64,000 nucleotides of DNA from Ctena decussata. Lineage: Eukaryota; Mollusca; Bivalvia; Lucinida; Lucinidae. A program made the position numbers and the translations under genes. The notes under the pieces were generated by a model. That model saw nothing but the letters and a program-made list of their open reading frames with translations, searched no databases and had not been told where the DNA came from. Location of the stretch: positions 33,720,993 to 33,784,992 of the forward strand of contig OZ022499.1 in assembly GCA_963989385.1 (NCBI GenBank), read 5' to 3'. Positions 25,101 through 40,100 of this stretch are shown piece by piece; the stretch's first letter is position 1; the number at the start of each line of letters is the position of its first letter.

Positions 25101-28100
25101 GCTGTAGCAATTACTCCATTTCTACTAAAATTTGATGATTTTGTAATGAAAACAAGTGTATTAGCATTCAAAATATTGTCGGCAAGAGCATTTACATGGG
25201 TCAACGAAAACCTGTCAACAAATTCAAATTAATGCCAAAAATGAAGCCTCTGCAAGCTTTCAAAAATGACGTTAACGTAAAATTCAATAACGTCATAAGA
25301 ACTGCCCATTGCTTTGCAAGGAATAAATCGATAACAGTTGCCGCCCTTCTAACTTTTGTATTGATATTATAGGCAACGACGGACAAGAAATGACAAAGAT
25401 TAATTTGGTATTTACAAGGATATTTGACTTGAATGCCTAACACTGAAAAGATTTTACATATAAAATTAGCCCAGTGGTATGACTGGGACCTATTAAACTG
25501 CACTGTAACTCAATAAGGAAAAGTGTCTTTGTATAGTGTTTGGTATCATTGTAAAGACAAAATGCATTGCTTTCAGTACATGCATAGCAGTTGTACCCAG
25601 CATGATCCTAAACAAAGTCATGAGGCCATTTGCAAAACTTTTCGAACGCCCCTCGTAAAACTAGGGAATCACCCATGCAAATAATAAGGCTGGACAAGTC
25701 CACTGGTCAAAAAAGGGTCAATTTTGACTTGTCTTTTTCAGATTGAAGGTTATGCTGGTAAAGCCCAGCTTGTGGTATTTTGCGTGGATGTACAGGATAG
25801 GATTCACCCATACAGTCTTCATGGAGAGTTCTGTGATAATGGGATATATCAACAAGTGATGGATCTTAAAGGAGACATTTCGGTAAAGTATGTATCTTAA
25901 CTTTCTTCAGTATGTTGTATAGGTGGTCTGCCCACCTTTTTCTCTTGTACAAAGGGGAACAACTTCTTTGAGGAGCAAATTATTTCCTGTAATAGTTGAC
26001 TTTATTTAACAAGGGAGGCAAAAATGACAATGGCAGAGTTGCTGGCCCTGAAAGTGTATCCAGTCAGACACTTTCAGCTTCCATATACAGTTATGCAGTG
26101 TTATACTGCTATTTTGGAAAAGGGAATACACCGATTTAAGTCTACCTGTTCTTCTTTTCTTATGTCGCAATTTCTGTCATGCTTGTGTATTTTAAGTATT
26201 TTTCACGGGTATATGGTGTGGAACTGTGGATACAAAAATCTTTCTTTTATGCTTTTCAATGAATTATAGAGATTTCTCTGTGAAATCCAAACTGATAATT
26301 TCACTGTTTCAAACAGTGAAATTATCACTTTTGATTTCACTGTTTCAGAAATAAGATTTTTGTGAAATAGCCTCAAGTTTTTTGTTGATTAATTGGCCAA
26401 ATCTTATCTGGCTTGACAAAAATGACGTCACGCATGTTTGCACCTCATTACGACATTAATGACTTCACTTAAAGCACCAACGTAACATTGTTACTGCAGG
26501 CGACGTCAGGCTGGTAGGCATTTCTTCTCGGCAATTTTTTTTGAGATCTGTTTATCAAAATGATATTTGAAGCTATTTTTATCATACCCAATAAACGCGC
26601 TGGATGCATAAAATTTGACACAAAATGGCTAGAAAAACAGTTGTGGTTCTGTCGTGATGGCTGGTGCTGTTGAATCAACACCGTCTCCATATGACCTCAT
26701 TGTTGGTGGGACGTTGAACCCGAGTTCTCTCACTTAAATTAGTCTATATGTATTCAGCTGTAAGACATGCTTTCCCATCCAAAATGACCCCAAGTATGAA
26801 ATCAGTTGTTTTTATTCCACTATAGCATGTTTTTTCCTGTTCCAGAACATAGCGAAGAATTTTAGATCTGTTTGTAGTACAGATTTAGAATCTTTTCGTT
26901 GTTTTCAAGGGGAAAAGATAGTCTTATAATGGAATGAATTAAATAGAGGATCTTACATGAGTGCTTATGTATTATTGAATTTATTAAACGAGTTGGGGAA
27001 AAGATAAGATGCGAGGCTATGCCGAGCATCTTATCAGTTTTCCCCAACAAGTTTAATAAATTCAATAATACAGGAGCACGAATGCAAGATTCTATCTATC
27101 ATATGACACTAACTCGCATGTTATTAGCAAATTTTTCATTAAAACGTCATGATTTCCCCCGTTAGAAAACGTGACGTTTTTATGGACGTCTACGCATAAT
27201 GTTTTGATGTAATTTGCATATTTAATCCACTAGTGGATTACCGTTTTTAATGCATGGCTTTATTACACTCTCAGATGCGACGTCATATGATAAATTTTGT
27301 TCATGCACTCTAAAAATGTATGTCATGTCCTGTCATGTATGGAAGCAGGTCTAATGTTAGTCACAGCATGCCACATTTTTTGGGGGTAATAAACTGTTAC
27401 TGAATTATTGTCTAAATCTCGGAATTTTATGCACCTTGTGATGTGGTCCTCAGCTATACAGAGGGTCTAATTCATATGAAATCAGTAACTAGAAAAATTT
27501 CAGGCTCAGATTCTGTAATCCGTACATAAAATCATAAGGGCCAAAATCAGTAATTTTGGACAAGTCATGTGACTAAGTGGTGAAATTTTATCTCCAGATA
27601 TTGTAATCTGGTATTCTGATCTCCATTCCCACTAGCTGGTAAACCCAGTTGTCACCCTCTTGTATGTTATTTTATTTAGCAAACATGCTGAAGTTAGTTT
27701 TACAACCCAAAATCTTGAGACCCTCCTGCATGTATCTTATTTTATTTCATGCACAACTGTTTCTCTTCCAGGCTGAATAAAGTGAGTTTTACAACTCCAA
27801 AATCTAAGCAGTACCGAAACATCTTCAAAAAACGGCGAGAAGATTTAAAGAATTGTCATATTGATGTCCGTTCAATGAGGGACAGTGAGTAGCTCAGTAA
27901 TGTTACCTTGGTTTAAACTTGTTTTATGTACCATATTAATCCTATTAAATGCCCTGGGATGTTGTATTTTACAAAAGAGGGGGGTTTTAGTTAGAGCATA
28001 AAACAATTTAAATCAGCCATGGCCAAAATACCTCTTTAAAACAGCATGAAGACGAATGTGTATACTTTCAGAGGAGCAGCTCTACTAATTTTTGCCTCCT

Positions 28101-31100
28101 TTCTCAGTAGGGGCCATCTCTTAAAGGAAAGAATTTGCTTCTCTAGGAGCAAATTCTTTTCTCTAAGAGTTGACCCTGTGTTAAAGAGCTACCTCATCCC
28201 AAGAAACAAACAGGAATTCTTGCAAGTTAATGTAACATCATTTTCGGAAAAGAGCCAGGGGACTATTATTAGAGCAGGGGTGTTTATTAGGATTAAGATG
28301 GTATACATATGTTTTATATGGCTTAACCATTTGCTCCACTATGCTCCTTAAAAGAAGTTTCATGGAACAGTGTTACGCTTGATTTCTGCGAATGACCTGT
28401 TGGAAAGGGCTACTCCATTAAGTTGTGCAAAAACTTAATCATGTATATCCATGGAATATCTGGATCATACAATACCGAAGCTTGGAAACATTATTTGATA
28501 TCATTGAAGACTTAACAAGCTTTAACAGATATTCCACCCAGGATCATTTTACTGATCATCAATGCAAGTAATTCCGAAAAAAGTGTATAGTTGAGAAATA
28601 AAGAAGTACCCACTGCGGGTCCAGGATTCAAACCCACACCAACTACGACAACTCTGCCTAGCCATTCAGAGACACCAGCTTAACCATTTGTGCCAGTACC
28701 CTCCTTAAAAGAAGTTTCATGGAGAAATGTTAAGCTTGATTTCTCAGAAAGACCGGTCGGATAGGGCTATTTATATATCAGTGCCTTGAATTTTTCTTTT
28801 GTTTAAAAAAAAGGGAAACCTAAACAATCACCACAATTGTATACGTTATCAAATGTATGGGTACATCTCTAAGTGTGTTTGCTGCCATTTTTAGCTCGCC
28901 TGTACGAAAGTGCAGGGAGCTGTTGTTGTCACTCTGGTGTGGGTGTGGGCGTGGGTGTGGGTGTCACACTTTAAAGTTTTACGTCAAAGTTTTTTTATGT
29001 GATGGGCAAGGTACTGCCGGTGAGCTATTCTGTACGCGGACAGGTCTTGTCACTAAGGGATACAGCTTCCTATTTGTTTCCTTGGACAATGAAACCCTTC
29101 CAAAAGGGATCTTCTCTTAAAGGAAAGAATTTGGTCCCAGAGGAGCAAATTCTTTCTTTTAAGAGTTGATCTAAGTTGAGAAGGGAGGCAAAACAAAAAT
29201 GACAGAGTTGCTTCCCCTGAAAGTGTACCCTGTTACCTTAACCCTTAAAGCACCAAAAATTAAAATCGCTAAATTTGCCAACATAACAAGCCACCTCATC
29301 AGAATCTACAATGTTAGCCCTCTACTGTTCGAATTTTCAATATGATATGGCTTGGACGAATTATTTTTTGAAATTCTGCAGATGTAAATTTTGTCGTCTG
29401 CTTTTTGGCGCATTAAGGGTTAAACACCTCTTGTATTAATTACAGCTGAAATGGACAAGAGTGACAAGAACACGGTTTATCTTCACGCGGAAGTTCTTCT
29501 TGGAGACACAGCTACGAAGAAGCATACAGTTTCTACAGCTATCCACAATAAAAGTGAGTCTGAATATTGTCAGATCTTCAGATCTGGCAGTAAAAGTTTT
29601 GTAGGGGTGGGGTACTGGTGGCATGGATCATGGAGAGATGGGGTTGGGGGTGTGGGGGAAGGGATTAAGAAGGTGCATCCATATGTGTCTATTATTCTGT
29701 CAAAATATTATGTAGTTCATCTGATTCTGATTTAAATAGCCTCACATCTCATGATCTGCAATACTATTGAAATGCGTTGCCAAAACATATGAGCCGTGAC
29801 ACGAGAAAACCAACAAAGTGGTTGTACGCCCAGCACAGACTCAGATCAGCCTGGGCATCCATCCAGTTTGACCAGACTCTTCATTTGGTGCTCAAAAGGT
29901 AGCTAAGGGTCTAAGCTACCACCAGGCGGACAGCGAAGACTCTGATCAGACTGGGCGGATGCCCAGGCTGATCTGAGTCTGCGCTGGACGCACAACCACA
30001 TTGTTTGTTTTGTCGCGTCGCGGCTCATATGTTTCAGCTTAATTTTGTGGCTGCTCCTTCTTATCGGAGAGGGTCAGAGTAGCCATGACCAGGTAATTAG
30101 AACATTTGTCTGCTGTGCTCAAGACTTACGCATGGCTTCTGCCACTGAGTGAAAAAGTGTCTGTTCACATGACAATGAATGGATACATGATTCATTTAAA
30201 GGAAGATTAAAACAGAGTGAAAAGAGAACTGACCCGTACCTTTCATATGCTTATGACACATCAGGCAGCTTGCAAGTCTCTATTGTAAAAATTAACAAAA
30301 AAAAAAAAAAAAAAAAAAAAAAGGAGTCTAAAATAATTTCTATAACTGTCCTAAAAATTGAACAATTTGAGATTTCAGTGCATATATCCGATGTAGACTA
30401 GCATCAGACTGCAGTGATATCTGAAAGTCAGTAAAACTAAAAAATCTAAGTAAGAAATAGTCAGGCATCACTAGATACAATAAATTCAGTTTGTCGGAAA
30501 AGTCGTTCCTATGGTTTTATATATTTTATATTATTTATATATTTTATGACAATGTCATTAAATCACAGGCGCTTGAAGTTTAGACCGCAAAACTCTTCAA
30601 AATGTCAAAAATCGGAAAGACCCTATGTCATTTAAAAATAGACAGGTGTGCAAGCGCTGTTTTATTATTTAATAATATTATTATACAGTGTTGTATTGGG
30701 CACTTTGGATGACAGGTTTAGAAATGTTTCTAAGCTAGAACTTCAAGCTCCTTTGATGAAATAGGCTGAAGCTAGTCTGTCATAAGATGCAGACAGCATG
30801 GCAAACAGTGTAAACCCTGATCAGACTGCTCCTTGAAGAGCAGTCTAATCTGGGTCTGCACTGTTTTGCTATTATGGTTGACGTAGCCCTTTCAAAATTG
30901 GGTCTGCTATTAAAGGAAAGAGTTTGATCCTGAAGAAGCAAATTCTTTCCTATATGGGTTGACTCCCATTGTAAAGGGAGACAAAAATGAAACTGACAAG
31001 AGTTGCTTCCACTGAAGCTGTACCCATTCACCTTAAATTTTTATTTTCAGAGGAAGGGAATGAGTTTAAGATATATACCATTGAACCAGCATCTGCACCA

Positions 31101-34100
31101 GCCACTGGGTATCACCATAGCAACCCAAATAGTAAACGGGTCCTTATTGTTGTCACAGATGGGACTGCTTTTCCAAAACGTATGTAGTTCTACAGTACAT
31201 TATATATACTGAATAACTAGGGCTGACATAGAATCAAGTGTGCTAATATTTTTTGCCAAAGACTCTGCACATTTTTTCAGCAAAAACTGGCATTGTTAGC
31301 TAACCATGTCGTTAGTTTTGACTAACTTGGCCCAGACTATAGCTGTGAAGTGTTGAATAATGATTTGGGTCATTTTAGATGGCAACTAAAATGACCTTTT
31401 TAGCTCACCTGAGCACAAAGTGCTCAAGGTGAGGTCTTGTTATCGGTCTTTGTCCGTTGTCCGGCGTCAACTTTTGCTTTAAATGACTTCTTCTCCAAAA
31501 CTGCTGGACGGATTTCGAAATAATTTCACAGAAATGTTCCTTGGGGGACTCTCTACCAAAATTGCTCAAATGGTTCCGCTCCGCTGAACAATATGGCCAC
31601 CTGAGCTAAAAATAGAAAAACCTTTATAAACGACTTCTCCTCCAAAACTGCTGGGTTGATTTTGAAATAATTTCACAGAAATGTTCCTTAGTCTCCTCTA
31701 CCAAAATTGCTCAAACGGTTCTGCTCTGCTGAACAATATGGCCACCAGAGCTAAAAATAAAAAAACCCTTTAACAACTTCTCCTCCTCCAAAACTGCTGG
31801 GCCGATTTTGAAATAATTTCACAGAAATGTTCCTTAGGAGACCCTCTACCAAATTTGCTCAAACGGTTCCCCTCTGCTGAACAATGTGGCCGCCAGAGCT
31901 AAAAATAGAAAAACCTTTACACGACTTCTCCTCCAAAAGTGCTGGGCCGATTTTGAAATAATTTCACAGAAATGTTCCTTAGGAGACCCTCTACCAAAAT
32001 TGCTGAAACTGTTCTGCTCCGCTGAACAATATGGCCACCAGAGCTAAAAATAGAAAAAAGCTTTAAACATCATTGTCTCTGAAGCCAATGGCTTGATTTC
32101 CAAAAAAATTCGCAGAAATGTTTTACTTATGGCTCTGAACAAAAATTGCTAAAACGGTTCCACTCCGCTGAACAAAATGGCTGCCAGAGCTAAAAATAGA
32201 AATAAATCTTAGAATGACACAGAGGGCACAGTTATGATCCAATCATCATGAAACTTTGTCAGAATCTTTATCTAAATGAAATCTAGACCATCTTTGAAAC
32301 TGGGTCATGCGGGGTCAAAAGCTAGGTCACTGGGTCAAATCTTAGAAAAACCTTCTGCACACTCTAGAGGGCACAGTTATGATCCAATCTTCATGAAACT
32401 TTGGCAGAATGTTTATTTATATAAAATCTAGACCAAATTTGAATCTGAGTCTTGTTGGGTCAAAAACTAGGTCACTAGGTCAAATCTTAGAAAAACCTTG
32501 TGTACACTCTAGAGAGCACAGTTATGATCCAATCTACGTGAAACATTGTCAGAATGTTTATTTTTATGAAATCTATACCAGAGTTGAAACTGGGCCATGT
32601 CAGGTAAAAAACTAGGTCACTAGGTCAGTTCTTAGAAAAACAGTGTGAAAGCTTTAGAGGACACAGTTTTGTTTCTAATCTTCATGAGACTTTGTTGGAA
32701 TGTTTGTCTCCAACAAATCTGGACCAAGGGTTCAACTTGGTCATGTTGGGTCAAAAAGTATGTCACTAGGTTAAACCTTAGAAAAACATTGTGTACACTC
32801 TAGAGGGCACAGTTTTGATAACTTTGTCAGAATGTTCATTTCCAAGAAATCTAGACCAGGTTTGAAACTGAGTCATGTGGGGTAAAAATCTAGGTCATTA
32901 GGTTAAATCTTATAAAAACCTTAGATACACAATAAAGGATTCATTTTCCATTTAATCTTTGTGAAACTCTGTCTGTCAGTCATTTGGATGTCTCTGAAGT
33001 TAAGTTCACAGGATACTCAGGTGAGCGATCCAGGGCCATCATGGCCCTCTTGTTTTGATATCATAATGGTGAAAACACTATGTATTGGCGTGGGACACCA
33101 GTCATTGCCCCACTTTTGTTTAAAGTGCATTGCTCTATGGGAAGCAGTAAAGGAAATTGCATTTTGCAGTGTAATTTGTAATAATTAAAAAAAAAAATGT
33201 TTCTCAGCTATATGAATTAGTCCAGCTCCGGACCGAAATTATTTCAGAAACAAAGTGAAAATGGAAACTTGTTTCTAGGTATTTTGCCGGCCCAGAGCTA
33301 GGCTACTATATGAATGTGCATGTTGCAGCAAGAATGCTCTAGGTGGGGCCTCTGTGGACTATGAAATAATTTCTTATTGTGACAGCACATAAACAGACAA
33401 TGCAGAGCATTCACTAAAATCTTGTCCCATAAAAAGGATTGCAAGCCAGTGCTCCAGATAAGAAGGGGTAACATGGATAATTGAGGGATAATTTTCCTTA
33501 TTTTTGCATGGGTAATTTAGAGATAATTTTCCTTATTGTTCCATAAAAACATATGTTGTGACCATGTTAGAAACGTCTCACCGAGACAGTTCTAATGATG
33601 GTCACAACATATGTTTTCATTTAGAAAATTATCCCTATATTATCCCTGTTTACCCTTCTTATCTAAAGCTCTGCACCCTTGCTAACCCCCCCCCCCAGCT
33701 TTTCTGCAGCTTAAGCACATCTTTGAAAGCTGTGCAGAAGCTTCGCAAAAACCGGCGGTATTGGCACCTGCGTATTTAAGCTGTAGAAAGCTAACTTTTC
33801 TGCAGAGCTGCAGAAAAGCCGGCTTTAACGCAGCTTTATACAAACCTGCAGAAAAGCTCTAACGCAGCTTTGACGCAGAGTCACATAAAAGCTGCGTCAA
33901 ACTCAAAAGCTGCATTTAAGCTGCAGAAAAGCAGCTTTTCCGCAGGTGCCAATACCACCGGCTTTTCCGCTGCTTTAACAAAGCTTTTCTATGGCTGTGA
34001 TTAAGACCTGTATTAAAGCTGGGTTTCTGTAGCTAAAATGCAGCTTTGTCAAAGCTGCATTATAGCTGGGTCAAAGCTGCGTTTCCGCATCTTCAACGCA

Positions 34101-37100
34101 GCTTTAGGTCAAAGCCGCATCAAAGCTGCATTTCCGCAGCTTCAACGCAGCTTAAGGTCAAAGCTGCGTTTCTACTGCTTGAAAAGCTGCGTATCTGTCA
34201 GAAACCTGCGTCTTTAAAAGTTCTGGATGAGGACAGACAAACAGAAAGGTCAAAAATAAAAACAAATAGAATTTAATATGATAGAACAGTGTTATACAAA
34301 AACCTTTCAAAGGTAACAACAGTGATATGGTAATATCAGATAGCTGACTAGAAATCATGCAGTGACAAAAATACGAACTGAGCATAAAACTATTAAATTT
34401 CAGTGCTTATCCCATTCCTTTGACTTTTATTCACAGATAATGATGAATTTAGGGGGAAAACAATCAAAAAGGAATTCAAATTCAAGTCTTCCCCATTCTC
34501 TGTGTGTGTAGGGGGATGGGGGTGCCTGCATGCATGCCTGCCTGTCTGCCTGTCTGTCTGCTTGTATGTTAGTTAATCTGTCTATCTGAGGTCTTAAATA
34601 ATGCAAAATCTATAAGATTAACAACAAAATGAAATTATAGAAAAATTAAATCTTACCAGAATCCAAATCCAGTGAAAATGAACAAGTTATAAACGTTATT
34701 TTACTTGACTCTCTATAAATGATGACAAAAAGTTTTTTGGAAAGATTTTTATGCCACTTGGCCCCTTCAGGGAAAATTGCCATAGCAACAAGGTAATAAT
34801 GCTTAAAGGTAGGTTCCTGGACTAGCGATAACAATTATGTCCACAAAATAAATTCGTCTTTTTCTGAGCAGTATTGAATTCTCTTATTTTTCTGAATTTG
34901 TTACTACTGAGAAACTCGTCAGATGTTGAAGAAAATAGTTGTTTTCCCCTTTGGTTTATTTGCTTTCGTTGGAATTCCAGTTCTAAAAAAAACTATGTTT
35001 ATTATGTCTATAAGTGCGCAATTTCTGATGCCATTCTTCAAAGGTCAATTTTCCCTTGCCGGTAGCTCTCCTAGAAGTCCTGGCATGTCGGATGGGTTAA
35101 AACTATCCCAAAATGCGATGCAGCATGACGTCAGCTGCGTTATCTATTTTTGGCGTGAACTAAAAATAGCGCTAACTGGTGTGCGAAGCAGAGTTAGGAA
35201 ATCCCTTGCAAAACAACTTTTCTAATATTTTTTTGATTTACACTTTTTAGTGAAACTTATTCTTCCCTTTTATAAGTGCTTTCCAACAACTTGGATGAAA
35301 GATCATCAAAATTATGATGCATTCCAAAGTACAGGAACCTACCTTTAATATTACATAATACCAGATTAATGTTGATGAATTCACTCGGCTCTGCAGAGCT
35401 GCGCAAAAGCTGTGTTTCTTTAGTTTTGCATTTTTGTGGATGACATGATCAGGTCTGTGGCTAGTTTAATTATTACCCAGGTTTTCCGCAGCTCCAAAAG
35501 CTGCATATTTAACTTAAATAATTCCTGTTTTAAAAGAATAGACGCAGCTTTTAAAAAGACGCAGCTTTTTGACAAAAAATGAAGCTTTTACGCACCTCAC
35601 ACAAAAAAGTACAGCTTTTCTACAGCTCTCTTGAAAAATCTTCAGCTTTTCCAAAAAAATGCGGTTTTTCTACAGCTTTCTTAGATATACGCAGTAAAGC
35701 TGTAAAAAAGCTTGCTTTTACGAAGCTTTAATGCACAGCTGCGTGTTATTTTCGCAAGGGCTGAAGATGCAAGGTTTTTTTATTCCCCCGCCACGAAGTG
35801 GGGAGGGGAATATAGTTTTGCCCTTGTCCATCCGTACATCCGTCCGTCGGTGCATACGTCAGTCAGTCACACTTTGAAGTACTGTTCTTGTCTCCGCAAC
35901 TCCTCCTACAATATTTGATGCAGGGAGTTGAACTTGCAACACAGTTCAGACATGCATTGAACATGTGCATAATGGAAACAGAACTTTGATTCAGGTCTTT
36001 ATTGCAGAATTATGTCCCTTTGAATAACATACATATTTTGACCATATTTCAGGGGCTTATATACAAGCTCACCTTTTGTTGTGGCTCTAGCGGCCTCATT
36101 TATGAACTGATTTTGATATAAGGTCACCGCCACGAAGTGGGGAGGGGCCTATAGTTTTGCCCTTGTCCGTTCCTACATCCGTCTGTCACACTTTGTAGTA
36201 CTGTTCTTGTCTCCGCAACTCCGCCTACAATATTTGATGCAGGGAGTTGAAACTTGCAACACAGTTCAGACATGCATAGAACATGTGCATAAAGGAAACA
36301 GAACTTTGATTCAGGTCTTTATTGCGGAATTATGTCCCCTTGAATAACTTTCATATTTTGACCATATTTCACACTTGTAGTACTGTTTGTGTCTCGGCAA
36401 CTATTTCTACAGTATTTGATGCAGGGAGTTAAAACATGTAACACAGTTCAGACTTGCATTGAACATATGCGTAAAGGAAACAGAACTTTGATTCAGGTCT
36501 TAATTGCAGAATTATGTCCCCTTGAATAACATACATATTTTGACCATATTTTACACTTGTAGTACTGTTCTTGTCTCTGCAACTCCTCCTACAGTATTAG
36601 ATGCAGGGAGTTGAAACTTGCAACACAGTTCAGACATGCATTGAACATGTGCATAAAGGAAACAGAATTTTGATTAAGGTCTTTATAGCAGAATTATGTC
36701 TCCTTGAATGACATACATATTTTGACCATATTTCAGGGGCTTATATACAAGCTCACCTTTTGATGTGGCTCTAGCGGCCTCATTTATGATCTGATTTTGA
36801 TATATGGTCACAGCTATATTATGACAATACCTGGAACAAGTTTGCGTTTCAGGTTGGAAGAATCAAGGTCAAGGTCGCAGTTACTATTTTCTGAAAAACT
36901 TGGGCATCACTCTAGCGCTTTTATTTATGGATCGATTTTGATATTACTTCACACAAATGTTAAGTATGGCAATATCTTAAACAAATTACCATTTCAGCAC
37001 TGCAGGTTCAAGGTCAAGGTCACAGTCGCTAATTTTAGAAAAATCTTTATCATCCCTCTAGCCCCTTTATTCATTGACAGATTTTGATGTAACGTCACCC

Positions 37101-40100
37101 AAATGTTTAGTGTGACAATATCTTGGAAAATTTCGCGATCCAGAATTTTAGGGTCAAGGTCAAGTCACGGTTGCTATTTATAGAAAATATGTTGTCATCC
37201 CTCTGGAATGATTTTGACATAACTTTACACAAATATTTATCATGGCAATATCTGGGACAAATTTATGTTTCAGCATTGTCGGTCCAAGGTACATGTAAAA
37301 CTTTGTCAAGGTTCTAGTACCTTTATTTGTTAACTGATTTTGATATAACTTCACACAAATATTAAGTATGACAATATCTTAGACAAGTTCACCTTTCAGG
37401 GTTGTAGAGCCAAGGTCAAGGTCACAGATGCTTTTTTAGAAGAAAATTTGTCAGCCCTCGAGCACCTTTATTATTGACAGATTTTGATAAAATTTCACAC
37501 AAATACCTCTTAATACATTACTCATCTAGTGAGGCATATGTCGGGGGCATTCATCACCTTTAGTGATTGTCTAGTTTTTTTTCTTTGTTTAACAGATGTG
37601 GGGGTGAAGATAAAGAGTAAGACTGGTCGGCCATGGGAAGTAATGGTACCAAAAAAGGATATTTCATGTATCAAGAAGGTTAGTTTTGATTTTGTTACCT
37701 GCTCCATATTAATGTCCAGTTTTTAGTAACACTCAACCCGCTATACTGCTACATATGCTAACACATTTGTTTTTGCAAACAGTGTAGTCCTGCTCAGTCT
37801 GGTTGAAGTATACAATTTACTCTGTTTAAACACCTTCCCAAATGATGACTGGGCTATTCCAAGTTCAGGAGCAGACTGGTCTGCTATGGAAAATTGGCAG
37901 AGTAAGGTTTACTAATCCCTTCAGTTTTGAATTGATTAAAAATGTGAAAGTATGCTGATTATAATTATGGTTTGAGATCCACATTGACAAATACATACAT
38001 GTATTTTTTTTTGCCTGTCAATACAATGATACACAAAGTCTGTGAACTGTCTATTTTCTTACCATCTAATGCACAAAGCCAGATCAATGTACTGACGTAT
38101 TTTGAATCCATATCACTCCCTTCAAATCAAGCTATGTCTGAGTTCCAGCATCAGATGTGCCAGTTTCTAAAGTGCATCCTAGGACCAAGAACCAGAGAAA
38201 TAGAGGATCTTATACGAGTGGTCGTTTCATATGAAATTTATGAAACAAGCATTTGGTGAGTTTCATAAATTTCGTATGAAATGACAATGAGTGTATGATT
38301 CTGTTTATCATAAGACCCTTTAAAATGGGATTTAAACTTCTTCAAACTGAATATTATTTTAATATGAAACTGCATTGTTGACGTGGACGTGACGTTACGT
38401 GTATGCACCAAAGTGCTATTACAGGTGCGGTCTTACAATTTTTATGGCACAATGTTATCTACTGAATCACAGCGACGTCATATGATGAATGAGGATGTTA
38501 CATTAACGAACAAGATGTTAAGTATAACATCCCAGCATATTGTACTCAGTGTTCGAATCAAATGAATTAGTATAAATTTACGACACTAACTTTTGCTTAC
38601 CCTGTCTCCTGGATGTGCCCAAATCTCTGGATCATACTCAACACAAGGGTCTGTTGTGATTTTGTGATCTGAACACATCCATGAGATGTTATAGGGAGGG
38701 CCAGATCAAGTATCCATAGAAATAATGTGTATTTGCTGCAGTAACTTGATCTGGCACTCTGTGTCGCAAGTGGATGTCCCCAGGTATCAGGACCACATGA
38801 GTTGCTTGAATATGATAGGGAGCCTGGGGCATCCTGGAGACATGATTCACTCTTTATAATGCTTTCTATGTCCACCTGAAGCTTAATCTTATGAAAGATT
38901 CTTTTATCTTCATTTCAGTAGCTCAGTAACTTATATCATGTTTGCTGAACTGTATCCCTTCCTCACTCAGGCTGTGGTTGAGTTTTATCCACCACCATTC
39001 CGGAACCCTGACACAGACACAAATGAAGAGATGGAAGTCTGTCTAGTTGACGAGGACACTAAAGACGAAAGCAATAGTGTTCAATTTGTCTACTATTCTG
39101 TACAAGGTATCTTATGAAATTAAGGTGTATGTGTACACAGCTGTGTTTATTTCCATGGGTGACAAAGCCCTTCTAAAAGGGGTTAGATCTTAAAGAAAAG
39201 AATTTGCTCCGATAGGAGCAAATTGTTTCCTTTAAGAGTTGACCACTACTGAAAGTAGACCCCATTATAGATGGGCTTTATCATCCAGGAAGCAAACAGT
39301 AAGGTACAAAAGTAGTTCCCTTTTGTAAAAATGGCAGAAACATGGCATATACATTGAATATGAACAAGTTAATTTTACTATCCAGTAGTATGTCAAAACC
39401 TTGCTGATGAAATGACAAAGCAGACACTGAACACAGTTGTCTGATCTGGGCCTACACTATTTGCTTAGATGATTCTATGCTGGCCCCGAGGTTATAAAAC
39501 ATATTTAATGCTCACCATGGCCGAGCATGAAAATTCAACGCATACTGAATAAATCCAATGCATTTTGCAGTGATAATTATTGTTTCCAGTGTGTGCTTCC
39601 ATATGATTTTACCTATTTGAAAACCCTGGTATCTCAGTAGGTTAAGTACTGGCCTGCTGATCAAGCGGTCTCAAGTTTGATTCCTGCTGTTGGTGGAAAT
39701 TTCAATGGTAAAAAGGGTTCCGTTGCACACAGCCTTTCATTATCACACCCCCATCATCATGATATGACCGAAAAACAGTTGAAAAGGATGTAAAATTGCA
39801 AGCTATCCATCAATCCATCTTTTGAAAGCTCTATATACAGGCCTTGTTTAGTATTTTGAATGTTTAGTAATTTAAATTTGAGCACATTTTCAGCTGAAGC
39901 TGGAATCATGTTTTACAAGCACAAGGCCTTATCAGAGCTCTAGATAAGAGGGGGTATTTGATGATAATTAAGGATAATTGTTAATTCTGCATAAAAACAT
40001 ATGTTGTGACCCCTCATCTGAACCGTCTCGACGAGACGGTTCAGATGAGGGGTCACAACATATGGTTTCAATGAGAAATAAGAAAAATTATCCCTCAATT

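Noticed and set aside
25873..25890. Exon 5 donor at the first GT (GTAAAG after TCG)
   Set aside because: It would enter exon 6 in phase 0 and hit TAA at once; the GTATGT five bases later keeps the frame and adds the expected VK.
34923..35225. 100-codon ORF inside the TA-flanked element
   Set aside because: No recognisable homology, no splice or start support, and it lies in an intronic non-autonomous element.
37123..37317. Extra Rel exons within intron 8
   Set aside because: The ORFs there belong to subrepeats of the family A element and lack acceptor and donor pairs in phase.
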